Source: Liolophura sinensis
Taxonomy: Eukaryota > Mollusca > Polyplacophora > Chitonida > Chitonidae
Assembly: GCF_032854445.1 (NCBI RefSeq)
Contig: NW_027018437.1
Coordinates: 1 to 26,715 of the forward strand
Direction: 5' to 3'
Length of the DNA: 26,715 bases
Shown here: positions 1 to 10,983 of the stretch, piece after piece
How positions within the stretch are numbered: the stretch's first letter is position 1
Layout of the letters: each line of letters begins with the position of its first letter
The notes under the pieces: model-generated
What the model was told of the DNA's origin: nothing
The model's database searches: none
The model's input: the letters and a program-made list of their open reading frames with translations, nothing else
Made by a program: the position numbers and the translations under genes

Positions 1-551
1 GTACAGAGTACAGTGTAGCCGATTTCAATTAACAAAAAGACCAGGTAAAAAATGCAAAAGTGGAAAAAACTGTTCCAGTGCTGCTGGTAAGAGGCTAATC
101 CGACGTATTTTGTGACGATAAATCGAATGGTGCAAACCGCGTTGCTCTCCGACCAATACTTTTGGCTGTAGGGACAATTGATTGATCATTGATGTCATAA
201 TCACGTGCCCAGCAACGGCTCTTACTCCATGGAAACCAGGGATATTTGCAATTTTTTTAACAGCTGCCGATGCCTGGTCCAATTCTGCATCTTTTGGCAC
301 CTTAAAAATGTGGGTCAGTGTTTAGTTGTACTTTTTACAGCAGACTGTATCAAGTACCTTGTGTTTTTTATGTACAAATGGTGTGGTTTTTCTACACGTA
401 GATAAAGACATTGAGATTGTCTTGGACTTAGAAGTAAGACAATTGCTGGGTGAGTTAAATGGGCTTAGCCGAAAGATTTGACGTCTTCTGGCTACCGAAG
501 GGCACATAACTTATAGTCAAAAGTTGAATATAGTAATGACCAGTCGCGATT
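1..551 (+). repeat. Monomer 1, type A
   Basis: Carries gctgctgg, gataaatc, tagggacaattgattg, tggtccaattctgc and cttaaaaatg. Nearly identical to monomer 5, including the rare tagggac and tggtcc variants. Differs by an extra A in gtaaaaaatg, an extra T in a T7 run near 255, and a missing G in tctggctacc near 490. Confidence 0.95.
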
Positions 552-1100
552 GTACAGAGTACAGTGTAGCCGATTTCAATTAACAAAAAGACGAGGTAAA
601 AATGCAAAAGTGGAAAAACTGTTCCAGTGCTACTAGTAAGAGCCTAATCCGATGTATTTTGTGACGAGAAATCGAATGGTGCAATCCGCGTTGCTCTCCG
701 ACCAATACTTTTGGCTGTAGCGACAATTGAATGATCATTGATGTCATAATCACGTGCCCAGCAACGGCTCTTACTCCATGGAAACCAGGGATATTTGCAA
801 TTTTTTAACAGCTGCCGATGCCTGGCTCAATTCCGCATCTTTTGGCACCTTATTCATGTGGGTCTGTGGTCAGTTGTACTTTTTACAGCAGCCTGTATCA
901 AGTACCTTGTGTTTTTCACGTACAAATGGTGTGGTTTTTCTACACGTAGATAAAGACATTGAGATTATCTTGGACTTAGAAGTAAGACAATTGCTGGGTG
1001 AGTTAAATGGGCTTGGCCCAAAGATTTCAGGTCTTCTGGGCTACCGAAGGGAACATAACTTATAGTCAAAAGTTTAATATTGTAATGACCAGTCGCGATT
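552..1100 (+). repeat. Monomer 2, type B
   Basis: Type B marks: ctactagtaagagcc, ccgatgtat, caatccgcg, cttattcatg, gtctgtggtcag and cagcctgtatc. It shares gattatcttgg with monomer 6, and gacgaggtaaaaatg with monomer 16. Confidence 0.95.
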
Positions 1101-1650
1101 GTACAGAGTACAGTGTAGCCGATTTCAATTAACAAAAAGACCAGGCAAAAATGCAAAAGTGGAAAAACTGTTCCAGTGCTACTAGTAACAGCCTAATCCG
1201 ACGTATTTTGTGACGAGAAATCGAATGGTGCAATCCGCGTTGCTCTCCGACCAATACTTTTGGCTGTAGCGACAATTAATTGATCATTGATGTCATAATC
1301 ACGTGCGTAGCAACGGGCTCTTACTCCATGGAAACCAGGGAAATTTGCAATTTTTCAACAGCTGCCGATGCCTGGCTCAATTTCACATCTTTTGGCACCT
1401 TACTGAAGTGGGTTAGTGTTCAGTTGTACTTTTCACAGCAGACTGTATCAAGTATCTTGTGTTTTTCACGTACAATTGGTGTGGTTTTTCTACACGTAGA
1501 TAAAGACATTGAGATTGTCTTGCACTTAGAAGTAAGGCAATTGCTGGGTGAGTTAAATGGGCTTAGCCCAAAGATTTGACGTCTTCTGGGCTACCGAAGG
1601 GCACATAACTTATAGTCAAAAGTTGAATATAGTAATGACCAGTCGCGATT
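1101..1650 (+). repeat. Monomer 3, type G
   Basis: Has gacaattaattgatc, gcgtagcaac, ctcaatttcacatc, ttactgaagtgggttag, gtatcttgtg and acaattggtg. This combination is shared only with monomer 7. One extra G in caacgggctc makes it 550 bp. Confidence 0.95.
1134..1167 (+). other. Cluster of four A-tracts (representative copy)
   Basis: A5, A5, A4 and A5 runs lie at 1134-1138, 1147-1151, 1155-1158 and 1163-1167, averaging about 9.7 bp centre to centre, near one helical turn. The individual gaps are uneven (about 13, 7.5 and 8.5). The cluster is at unit position 34-67 in all monomers. Such clusters can curve DNA; that property is inferred. Confidence 0.5.
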
Positions 1651-2199
1651 GTACAGAGTACAGTGTAGCCGATTTCAATTAACAAAAAGACCAGGCAAAA
1701 ATGCAAAAGTGGAAAAACTGTTCCAGTGCTACTAGTAACAGCCTAATCCGACGTATTTTGTGACGAGAAATCGAATGGTGCAATCCGCGTTGCTCTCCGA
1801 CCAATACTTTTGGCTGTAGTGACAATTGAATGATCATTTATGTCATAATCACGTGCCCAGCAACGGCTCTTACTCCATGGAAACCAGGGAAATTTGCAAT
1901 TTTTCAACAGCTGCCGATGCCTGGCTCAATTCCGCATCTTTTGGCACCTTATAATTGTGGGTCAGTGTTTAGTTGTACTTTTCACAGCAGACTGTATCAA
2001 GTACCTTGTGTTTTTTATGTACAAATGGTGTGGTTTTTCTACACGTAGATAAAGACATTGAGATTGTCTTGGACTTAGAAGTAAGACAATTGCTGGGTGA
2101 GTTAAATGGGCTTAGCCGAAAGATTTGACGTCTTCTGGGCTACCGAAGGGCACATAACTTATAGTCAAAAGTTGAATATAGTAATGACCAGTCGCGATT
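1651..2199 (+). repeat. Monomer 4, type D
   Basis: The left part matches type G (ctactagtaacagcc, caatccgcg) and the right part is type D (gaatgatcatttatg, gaaatttgc, cttataattg, ttttatgtac). It is the fourth member of the left-end A-B-G-D unit and probably a hybrid. Confidence 0.94.
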
Positions 2200-2748
2200 G
2201 TACAGAGTACAGTGTAGCCGATTTCAATTAACAAAAAGACCAGGTAAAAATGCAAAAGTGGAAAAACTGTTCCAGTGCTGCTGGTAAGAGGCTAATCCGA
2301 CGTATTTTGTGACGATAAATCGAATGGTGCAAACCGCGTTGCTCTCCGACCAATACTTTTGGCTGTAGGGACAATTGATTGATCATTGATGTCATAATCA
2401 CGTGCCCAGCAACGGCTCTTACTCCATGGAAACCAGGGATATTTGCAATTTTTTAACAGCTGCCGATGCCTGGTCCAATTCTGCATCTTTTGGCACCTTA
2501 AAAATGTGGGTCAGTGTTTAGTTGTACTTTTTACAGCAGACTGTATCAAGTACCTTGTGTTTTTTATGTACAAATGGTGTGGTTTTTCTACACGTAGATA
2601 AAGACATTGAGATTGTCTTTGACTTAGAAGTAAGACAATTGCTGGGTGAGTTAAATGGGCTTAGCCGAAAGATTTGACGTCTTCTGGGCTACCGAAGGGC
2701 ACATAACTTATAGTCAAAAGTTGAATATAGTAATGACCAGTCGCGATT
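2200..2748 (+). repeat. Monomer 5, type A
   Basis: Near-copy of monomer 1, with tagggac, tggtccaattctgc and cttaaaaatg. The private change is gtctttgac in place of gtcttggac near 2620. Confidence 0.95.
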
Positions 2749-3296
2749 GTACAGAGTACAGTGTAGCCGATTTCAATTAACAAAAAGACCAGGTAAAAAT
2801 GCAAAAGTGGAAAAACTGTTCCAGTGCTACTAGTAAGAGCCTAATCCGATGTATTTTGTGACGAGAAATCGAATGGTGCAATCCGCGTTGCTCTCCGACC
2901 AATACTTTTGGCTGTAGCGACAATTGAATGATCATTGATGTCATAATCACGTGCCCAGCAACGGCTCTTACTCCATGGAAACCAGGGATATTTGCAATTT
3001 TTTAACAGCTGCCGATGCCTGGCCCAATTCCGCATCTTTTGGCACCTTATTCATGTGGGTCTGTGGTCAGTTGTACTTTTTACAGCAGCCTGTATCAAGT
3101 ACCTTGTGTTTTTCACGTACAAATGGTGTGGTTTTTCTACACGTAGATAAAGACATTGAGATTATCTTGGACTTAGAAGTAAGACAATTGCTGGGTGAGT
3201 TAAATGGGCTTGGCCCAAAGATTTCAGGTCTTCTGGGCTACCGAAGGGAACATAACTTATAGTCAAAAGTTAATATTGTAATGACCAGTCGCGATT
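2749..3296 (+). repeat. Monomer 6, type B
   Basis: Near-copy of monomer 2 (ccgatgtat, cttattcatg, cagcctg, gattatcttgg). Differs by gaccagg for gacgagg, tggccc for tggctc, and one lost G in aaagttaatattg. Confidence 0.95.
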
Positions 3297-3846
3297 GTAC
3301 AGAGTACAGTGTAGCCGATTTCAATTAACAAAAAGACCAGGCAAAAATGCAAAAGTGGAAAAACTGTTCCAGTGCTACTAGTAACAGCCTAATCCGACGT
3401 ATTTTGTGACGAGAAATCGAATGGTGCAAACCCGCGTTTGCTCTCCGACCAATACTTTTGGCTGTAGCGACAATTAATTGATCATTGATGTCATAATCAC
3501 GTGCGTAGCAACGGCTCTTACTCCATGGAAACCAGGGAAATTTGCAATTTTTCAACAGCTTGCCGATGCCTGGCTCAATTTCACATCTTTTGGCACTTAC
3601 TGAAGTGGGTTAGTGTTCAGTTGTACTTTCACAGCAGACTGTATCAAGTATCTTGTGTTTTTCACGTACAATTGGTGTGGTTTTTCTACACGTAGATAAA
3701 GACATTGAGATTGTCTTGCACTTAGAAGTAAGGCAATTGCTGGGTGAGTTAAATGGGCTTAGCCCAAAGATTTGACGTCTTCTGGGCTACCGAAGGGCAC
3801 ATAACTTATAGTCAAAAGTTGAATATAGTAATGACCAGTCGCGATT
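3297..3846 (+). repeat. Monomer 7, type G
   Basis: Near-copy of monomer 3 (aattaattgatc, gcgtagc, gtatcttgtg, acaattggtg). Carries several single-base indels: an extra C and an extra T around 3430-3441, an extra T in aacagcttgcc, and a lost base in each of ggcacttac and gtactttcac. Confidence 0.94.
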
Positions 3847-4393
3847 GTACAGAGTACAGTGTAGCCGATTTCAATTAACAAAAAGACCAGGTAAAAATGC
3901 AAAAGTGAAAAAACTGTTCAGTGCTACTAGTAAGAGCCTAATCTGATGTATTTTGTGACGAGAAATCGAATGGTGCAATCCGCGTTGCTCTCCGACCAAT
4001 ACTTTTGGCTGTAGCGACAATTGATGATCATTTATGTCATAATCACGTGCCCAGCAACGGCTCTTACTCCATGGAAACCAGGGATATTTGCCAATTTTTT
4101 AACAGCTGCCGATGCCTGGCTCAATTCCGCATCTTTTGGCACCTTATTCATGTGGGTCTGTGGTCAGTTGTACTTTTTACAGCAGCCTGTATCAAGTACC
4201 TTGTGTTTTTTCACGTACAAATGTGTGGTTTTCCTTCACGTAGATAAAGACATTGAGATTGTCTTGGACTTAGAAGTAAGACAATTGCTGGGTGAGTTAA
4301 ATGGGCTTGGCCCAAAGATTTCAGGTCTTCTGGGCTACCGAAGGGCACATAACTTATAGTCAAAGTTGAATATAGTAATGACCAGTCGCGATT
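3847..4393 (+). repeat. Monomer 8, type B, indel-rich
   Basis: Type B marks (ctgatgtat, caatccgcg, cttattcatg, cagcctg), with at least six single-base indels: aaaaaactgttcag, aattgatgatc, tttgccaatt, gttttttcacg, aaatgtgtgg and caaagttg. It breaks the A-B-G-D order where a D copy would be expected. Confidence 0.93.
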
Positions 4394-4942
4394 GTACAGA
4401 GTACAGTGTAGCCGATTTCAATTAACAAAAAGACCAGGTAAAAAATGCAAAAGTGGAAAAACTGTTCCAGTGCTACTAGTAAGAGCCTAATCCGATGTAT
4501 TTTTGTGACGAGAAATCGAATAGTGCAATCCGCGTTGCTCTCCGACCAATACTTTTGGCTGTAGCGACAATTGAATGATCATTTATGTCATAATCACGTG
4601 CCCAGCAACGGCTCTACTCCATGAAAACCAGGGATATTTGCAATTTTTTAACAGCTGCCGATGCCTGGCTCAATTCCGCATCTTTGGCACCTTATTCATG
4701 TGGGTCTGTGGTCAGTTGTACTTTTACAGCAGCCTGTATCAAGTACCTTGTGTTTTTCACGTACAAATGGTGTGGTTTTTCTACACGTAGATAAAGACAT
4801 TGAGATTGTCTTGGACTTAGAAGTAAGACAATTGCTGGTTGAGTTAAATGGGCTTGGCCCAAAGATTTCAGGTCTTCTGGGCTACCGAAGGGAACATAAC
4901 TTATAGTCAAAAGTTGAATATAGTAAATGACCAGTCGCGATT
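4394..4942 (+). repeat. Monomer 9, type B, indel-rich
   Basis: Type B with cttattcatg and cagcctg. The 549-bp length hides balanced indels: an extra A in gtaaaaaatg, an extra T in attttt near 4500, a lost T in ggctctactc, a lost T in catctttggc, and an extra A in tagtaaatg. Confidence 0.93.
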
Positions 4943-5492
4943 GTAACAGAGTACAGTGTAGCCGATTTCAATAACAAAAAGACCAGGCAAAAATGCAAAA
5001 GTGGAAAAACTGTTCCAGTGCTACTAGTAAGAGACTAATCCGACGTATTTTGTGACGAGAAATCGAATGGTGCAAACCGCGTTGCTCTCCGACCAATACT
5101 TTTGGCTGTAGCGACAGATCAATGATCATTGATGTCATAATCACGTGCCCAGCAACGGCTCTTACTCCATGGAAACCAGGGATATTTGCAATTTTTTTAA
5201 CAGCTGCCGATGCCTGGCCAATTCCACATCTTTTGGCACCTTATAAATGTGGGTCAGTGTTTAGTTTGTACTTTTTACAGCAGACTGTATCAAGTACCTT
5301 GTGTTTTTTATGTACAAATGGTGTGGTTTTTCTACACATAGATAAAGACATAGAGATTGTCTTGGACTTAGAAGTAAGACAATTGCTGGGTGAGTTAAAT
5401 GGGCTTAGCCGAAAGATTTGACGTCTTCTGGGCTACCGAAGGGCACATAACTTATAGTCAAAAGTTGAATATAGTAATGACCAGTCGCGATT
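4943..5492 (+). repeat. Monomer 10, type P
   Basis: First copy with the 16-bp palindrome atcaatgatcattgat, at 5118-5133. Followed by gatatttgc, ttccacatc, cttataaatg and acacatag. Begins with the insertion variant gtaacagag. Pairs with monomer 17. Confidence 0.94.
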
Positions 5493-6040
5493 GTACAGAG
5501 TACAGTGTAGCCGGTTTCAATTAACAAAAAGATCAGGTAAAAATGCAAAAGTGAAAAACTGTTCCAGTGCTGCTGGTAAGAGGCTAATCCGACGTATTTT
5601 GTGACGAGAAATCGAATGGTGCAAACCGCGTTGCTCTCCGACCAATACTTTTGGCTGTAGTGACAATTGAATGATCATTTATGTCATAATCACGTGCTCA
5701 GCAACGGCTCTTACTCCATGGAAACCAGGGAAATTTGCAATTTTTCAACAGCTGCCGATGCCTGGCTCAATTCCGCATCTTTTGGCACCTTACTGAAGTG
5801 GGTTAGTGTTCAGTTGTACTTTTTACAGCAGACTGTATCAAGTACCTTGTGTTTTTTATGTACAAATGGTCTGGTTTTTCTACACGTAGATAAAGACATT
5901 GACATCGTCTTGCACTTAGAAGTAAGGCAATTGCTGGGTGAGTAAAATGGGCTTAGCCCAAAGATTTCAGGTCTTCTGGGCTACCGAAGGGCACATAACT
6001 TATAGTCAAAAGTTGAATATAGTAATGACCAGTCGCGATT
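5493..6040 (+). repeat. Monomer 11, type C
   Basis: Has gctgctgg, agtgacaattgaatg, gctcagcaac, ttactgaag, ggtctgg, gacatcgtc and the unusual gagtaaaatggg. The last three are shared with monomer 18. Confidence 0.94.
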
Positions 6041-6589
6041 GTACAGAGTACAGTGTAGCCGATTTCAATTAACAAAAAGACCAGGCAAAAATGCAAAAGT
6101 GGAAAAACTGTTCCAGTGCTACTAGTAAGAGCCTAATCCGACGTATTTTGTGACGAGAAATCGAATGGTGCAAACCGCGTTGCTCTCCGACCAATACTTT
6201 AGGCTGTAGCGACAGATCAATGATCATTGATATCATAATCACGTGCGTAGGAACGGCTCTTACTCCATGGAAACCATTGATATTTGCAATTTTTTAACGG
6301 CTGCCGATGCCTGGCCCAATTCCACATCTTTTGGCACCTTATAAATGTGGGTCAGTGTTTAGTTGTACTTTTTACAGCAGACTGTATCAAGTACCTTGTG
6401 TTTTTTATGTACAAATGGTGTGGTTTTTCTACACGTAGATAAAGACATTGAGATTTTCTTGGACTTAGAAGTAAGACAATTGCTGGGTGAGTTAAATGGG
6501 CTTAGCCCAAAGATTTGACGTCTTCTGGGCTACCGAAGGGAACATAACTTATAGTCAAAAGTTGAATATAGTAATGACCAGTCGCGATT
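6041..6589 (+). repeat. Monomer 12, type P
   Basis: Palindrome at 6216-6231, followed by atatc rather than atgtc. Other marks are ctttaggctg, cgtaggaac, ccattgatat and ttaacggc. The ctttaggctg head recurs in monomer 47. Confidence 0.94.
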
Positions 6590-7138
6590 GTACAGAGTAC
6601 AGTGTAGCCGATTTCAATTAACAAAAAGACCAGGTAAAAATGCAAAAGTGGAAAAACTGTTCCAGTGCTGCTGGTAAGAGGCTATTCCGACGTATTTTGT
6701 GACGAGAAATCGAATGGTGCAATCCGCGTTGCTCTCCGACCAATACTTTTGGCTGTAGTGACAATTGAATGATCATTTATGTCATAATCACGTGCCCAGC
6801 AACGGCTCTTACTCCATGGAAACCAGGGAAATTTGCAATTTTTCAACAGCTGCCGATGCCTGGCTCAATTCCACATCTTTTGGCACCTTATAAATGTGGG
6901 TCAGTGTTTAGTTGTACTTTTCACAGCAGACTGTATCAAGTACCTTGTGTTTTTTATGTACAAATGGTGTGGTTTTTCTACACGTAGATAAAGACATTGA
7001 GATTGTCTTGGACTTAGAAGTAAGACAATTGCTGGGTGAGTTAAATGGGCTTAGCCCAAAGATTTGACGTCTTCTGGGCTACCGAAGGGCACATAACTTA
7101 TAATCAAAAGTTGAATATAGTAATGACCAGTCGCGATT
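6590..7138 (+). repeat. Monomer 13, type D
   Basis: Has ggctattcc, caatccgcg, gaatgatcatttatg, ctcaattccacatc, cttataaatg, tttcacagc, and ataatcaaaag near its end. The last mark is found otherwise only in monomer 47. Confidence 0.94.
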
Positions 7139-7688
7139 GTACAGAGTACAGTGTAGCCGATTTCAATTAACAAAAAGACCAGGCAAAAATGCAAAAGTGG
7201 ACAAACTGTTCCAGTGCTTGCTGGTACAAGCTAATCCGACATATTTTGTGACGAGAAATCGAATGGTGCAAACCGCGTTGCTCTCCGACCAATACTTTTG
7301 GCTGTAGTGACAATTGATTAATCATTGATGTCATAATCACGTGCCCAGCAACGGCTCTTACTCCATGGAAACCAGGGAAATTTGCAATTTTTCAACAGCT
7401 GCCGATGCCTGGCTCAATTCCGCATCTTTTGGCACCTTACTGAAGTGGGTCAGTGTTCAGTTGTACTATTTACAGCAGACTGTATCAAGTACCTTGTGGT
7501 TTTCAGGTACAAATGGTGTGGTTTTTCTACACGTAGATAAAGACATTGAGATTGTCTTGCACTTAGAAGTAAGGCAATTGCTGGGTGAGTTAAATGGGCT
7601 TAGCCCAAAGATTTGACGTCTTCTGGGCTACCGAAGGTGCACATAACTTATAGTCAAAAGTTGAATATAGTAATGACCAGTCGCGATT
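7139..7688 (+). repeat. Monomer 14, type C'
   Basis: Marks are gtggacaaac, gcttgctggtacaagc, gattaatcattg, gggtcagtgttcag, ctatttacag and tggttttcagg. The tacaagc variant resembles the start of monomer 48. Confidence 0.94.
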
Positions 7689-8238
7689 GTACAGAGTACA
7701 GTGTAGCCGATTTCAATTAACAAAAGACCAGGTAAAAATGCAAAAGTGGAAAAACTGTTCCAGTGCTGCTGGTAAGAGGCTATCCGACGTATTTTGTGAC
7801 GATAAATCGAATGGTGCAAAAACCGCGTTGCTCTCCGACCAATACTTTTGGCTGTAGTGACAATTGATTGATCATTGATGTCATAATTACGTGCCCAGCA
7901 ACGGCTCTTACTCCATGGAAACCAGGGATATTTGCAATTTTTTAACAGCTGCCGATGCATGGCCCAATTCTGCATATTTTGGCACCTTAAAAATGTGGGT
8001 CAGTGTTTAGTTGTACTTTTTACAGCAGACTGTATCAAGTACCTTGTGTTTTTTATGTACAAATGGTGTGGTTTTTTCTACACGTAGATAAAGACATTGA
8101 GATTGTCTTGGACTTAGAAGTAAGACAATTGCTGGGTGAGTTAAATGGGCTTAGCCGAAAGATTTGACGTCTTCTGGGCTACCGAAGGGCACATAACTTA
8201 TAGTCAAAAGTTGAATATAGTAATGACCAGTCGCGATT
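7689..8238 (+). repeat. Monomer 15, type A
   Basis: Type A (gataaatc, gattgatcattg, gatgcatggccc, ttctgcat, cttaaaaatg). The CACGTG element is changed to TACGTG near 7889. Indels include caaaaaccg, a lost A in ggctatcc, and a T6 run in ggttttttc. Confidence 0.94.
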
Positions 8239-8787
8239 CTACAGAGTACAGTGTAGCCGATTTCAATTAACAAAAAGACGAGGTAAAAATGCAAAAGTGG
8301 AAAAACTGTTCCAGTGCTACTAGTAAGAGCCTAATCCGATGTATTTTGTGACGATAAATCGAATAGTGCAATCCGCGTTGCTCTCCGACCAATACTTTTG
8401 GCTGTAGCGACAATTGAATGATCATTTATGTCATAATCACGTGCCCAGCAACGGCTCTTACTCCATGGAAACCAGGGAAATTTGCAATTTTTTAACAGCT
8501 GCCGATGCCTGGCTCAATTCCGCATCTTTTGGCACCTTATTCATGTGGGTCTGTGGTCAGTTGTACTTTTTACAGCAGCCTGTATCAAGTACCTTGTGTT
8601 TTTCACGTACAAATGGTGTGGTTTTTCTACACGTAGATAAAGACATTGAGATTGTCTTGGACTTAGAAGTAAGACAATTGCTGGGTGAGTTAAATGGGCT
8701 TAGCCCAAAGATTTCAGGTCTTCTGGGCTACCGAAGGGAACATAACTTATAGTCAAAAGTTGAATATAGTAATGACCAGTCGCGATT
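8239..8787 (+). repeat. Monomer 16, type B
   Basis: Begins ctacagag instead of gtacagag. Has gacgagg, ccgatgtat, gataaatc, caatccgcg, cttattcatg and cagcctg. It combines gaaatttgc with a T6 ttaac, a mixed state. Confidence 0.94.
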
Positions 8788-9336
8788 GTACAGAGTACAG
8801 TGTAGCCGATTTCAATAAACAAAAAGACCAGGCAAAAATGCAAAAGTGGAAAAACTGTTCCAGTGCTACTAGTAACAGCCTAATCCGACGTATTTTGTGA
8901 CGAGAAATCGAATGGTGCAAACCGCGCTGCTCTCCGACCAATACTTTTGGCTGTAGCGACAGATCAATGATCATTGATGTCATAATCACGTGCCCAGCAA
9001 CGGCTCTTACTCCATGGAAACCAGGGATATTTGCAATTTTTTAACAGCTGCCGATGCCTGGCCCAATTCCACATCTTTTGGCACCTTATAAATGTGGGTC
9101 AGTGTTTAGTTGTACTTTTTACAGCAGACTGTATCAAGTACCTTGTGTTTTTTATGTACAAATGGTGTGGTTTTTCTACACATAGATAAAGACATTGAGA
9201 TTGTCTTGGACTTAGAAGTAAGACAATTGCTGGGTGAGTTAAATGGGCTTAGCCGAAAGATTTGACGTCTTCTGGGCTACCGAAGGGCACATAACTTATA
9301 GTCAAAAGTTGAATATAGTAATGACCAGTCGCGATT
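8788..9336 (+). repeat. Monomer 17, type P
   Basis: Palindrome at 8963-8978. Has actagtaacagcc, the rare accgcgctgc, and acacatag. Corresponds to monomer 10 in the seven-monomer duplication, and shares accgcgctgc with monomer 32. Confidence 0.95.
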
Positions 9337-9893
9337 GTACAGAGTACAGTGTAGCCGATTTCAATTAACAAAAAGACCAGGTAAAAATGCAAAAGTGGAA
9401 AAACTGTTCCAGTGCTGCTGGTAAGAGGCTAATCCGACGTATTTTGTGACGAGAAATCGAATGGTGCAAACCGCGTTGCTCTCCGACCAATACTTTTGGC
9501 TGTAGTGACAATTGAATGATCATTTATGTCATAATCACGTGCGTATCAACGGCTCTTACTCCATGGAAACCAGGGAAATTTGCAATTTTTCAACAGCTGC
9601 CGATGCCTGGCTCAATTCCGCATCTTTTGGCACCTTACTGAAGTGGGTTAGTGTTCAGTTGTACTTTTTACAGCAGACTGTATCAAGTACCTTGTGTTTT
9701 TTATGTACAAATGGTCTGGTTTTTCTACACGTAGATAAAGACATTGACATCGTCTTGCACTTAGAACTAAGGCAATTGCTGGGTGAGTAAAATGGGCTTA
9801 GCCGCTTAGCCGAAAGATTTGACGTCTTCTGGGCTACCGAAGGGCACATAACTTATAGTCAAAATTTGAAAATAGTAATGACCAGTCGCAATT
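9337..9893 (+). repeat. Monomer 18, type C with 8-bp duplication
   Basis: Matches monomer 11 (ggtctgg, gacatcgtc, gagtaaaatggg) up to position 9803. After a duplicated gcttagcc it continues with gaaagatttgacg, the ending of other variants, so it is a hybrid. At 557 bp it is the longest unit. Confidence 0.95.
9796..9811 (+). repeat. 8-bp tandem duplication at a variant junction
   Basis: gcttagcc at 9796-9803 is repeated at 9804-9811. Left of it the sequence is type C as in monomer 11. Right of it the sequence follows the agccgaaagatttgacg class. It therefore marks a join between two variants. Confidence 0.9.
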
Positions 9894-10434
9894 GTACAGA
9901 GTACAGTGTAGCCGATTTCAATTAACAAAAAGACCAGGCAAAAATGCAAAAGTGGAAAAACTGTTCCAGTGCTACTAGTAAGAGGCTAATCCGACGTATT
10001 TTGTGACGACAAATCGAGTGGTGCAAACGGCGTTCCTCTCCGACCAATACTTTTGGCTGTAGCGACAATTGAATGATCATTTATGTCATAATCACGTGCC
10101 CAGCGACGGCTCTTACTCCATGGAAACCAGGGATATTTGCAATTTTTAACAGCTGCCGAGGCCTGGCCCAATTCCGCATCTTTTGGCATCTTATAAATGT
10201 GGGTCAATGTTTAGTTGTACTTTTTACAGCAGACTGTACCTTGTGTTTTTTATGTACAAATGGTCTGGTTTTTCTACACGTAGATAAAGACATTGAGATT
10301 GTCTTGGACTTAGAAGTAAGACAATGGCTGGGTGAGTTAAATGGGCTTAGCCTAAAGATTTGACGTCTTCTGGGCTACCGAAGGGCACATAACTTATAGT
10401 CAAAAGTTGAATATAGTAATGACCAGTCGCGATT
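9894..10434 (+). repeat. Monomer 19, D-like with 7-bp deletion
   Basis: The shortest unit (541 bp). Seven bases are lost near 10238, so that ctgtatcaagtacc reads ctgtacc. One T is lost from the T-run before taacag. Private variants are gacaaatcgagtgg, acggcgttcc, cagcgacgg, gaggcctgg and gtcaatg. Confidence 0.94.
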
Positions 10435-10983
10435 GTACAGAGTACAGTGTAGCCGATTTCAATTAACAAAAAGACCAGGCAAAAATGCAAAAGTGGAAAA
10501 ACTGTTCCAGCGCTGCTGGTAAGAGGCTAATCCGACGTATTTTGTGACGAGAAATCGAATGATGCAAACCGCATTGCTCTCCGACCAATACTTTTGGCTG
10601 TAGTGACAATTGAATGATCATTTATGTCATAATCACGTGCCCAGCAACGGCTCTTACTCCATGGAAACCAGGGAAATTTGCAATTTTTCAACAGCTGCCG
10701 ATGCCTGGCTCAATTCCGCATCTTTTGGCACCTTACTGAAGTGGGTTAGTGTTCAGTTGTACTTTTTACAGCAGACTGTATCAAGTACCTTGTGTTTTTC
10801 ACGTACAAATCGTGTGGTTTTTCTACACGTAGATAAAGACATTGAAATTGTCTTGCACTTAGAAGTAAGGCAATTGCTGGGTGAGTTAAATGGGCTTAGC
10901 CCAAAGATTTCAGGTCTTCTGGGCTACCGAAGGGCACATAACTTATAGTCAAAAGTTGAATATAGTAATGACCAGTCGCGATT
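10435..10983 (+). repeat. Monomer 20, type C
   Basis: Has cagcgctgctgg, gaatgatgc, accgcattg, ttactgaagtgggttag, tttcacgtac and aaatcgtgtgg. Holds one of the uninterrupted 95-codon ATG frames (see the rejected items). Confidence 0.95.

Larger units (their letters stand above)
1..1650 (+). repeat. Left-end higher-order block A-B-G, copy 1
   Basis: Monomers 1-3 correspond in order to monomers 5-7 at a distance of about 2.2 kb (four monomers), sharing rare variants such as tagggac, gattatcttgg and gtatcttgtg. Monomer 4 completes the unit. Its counterpart in copy 2 is replaced by a B-type monomer. Confidence 0.85.
2200..3846 (+). repeat. Left-end higher-order block A-B-G, copy 2
   Basis: Monomers 5-7, each closer to monomers 1-3 than to their own neighbours by diagnostic sites. 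Regular order ends here: monomers 8 and 9 are both type B. Confidence 0.85.
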
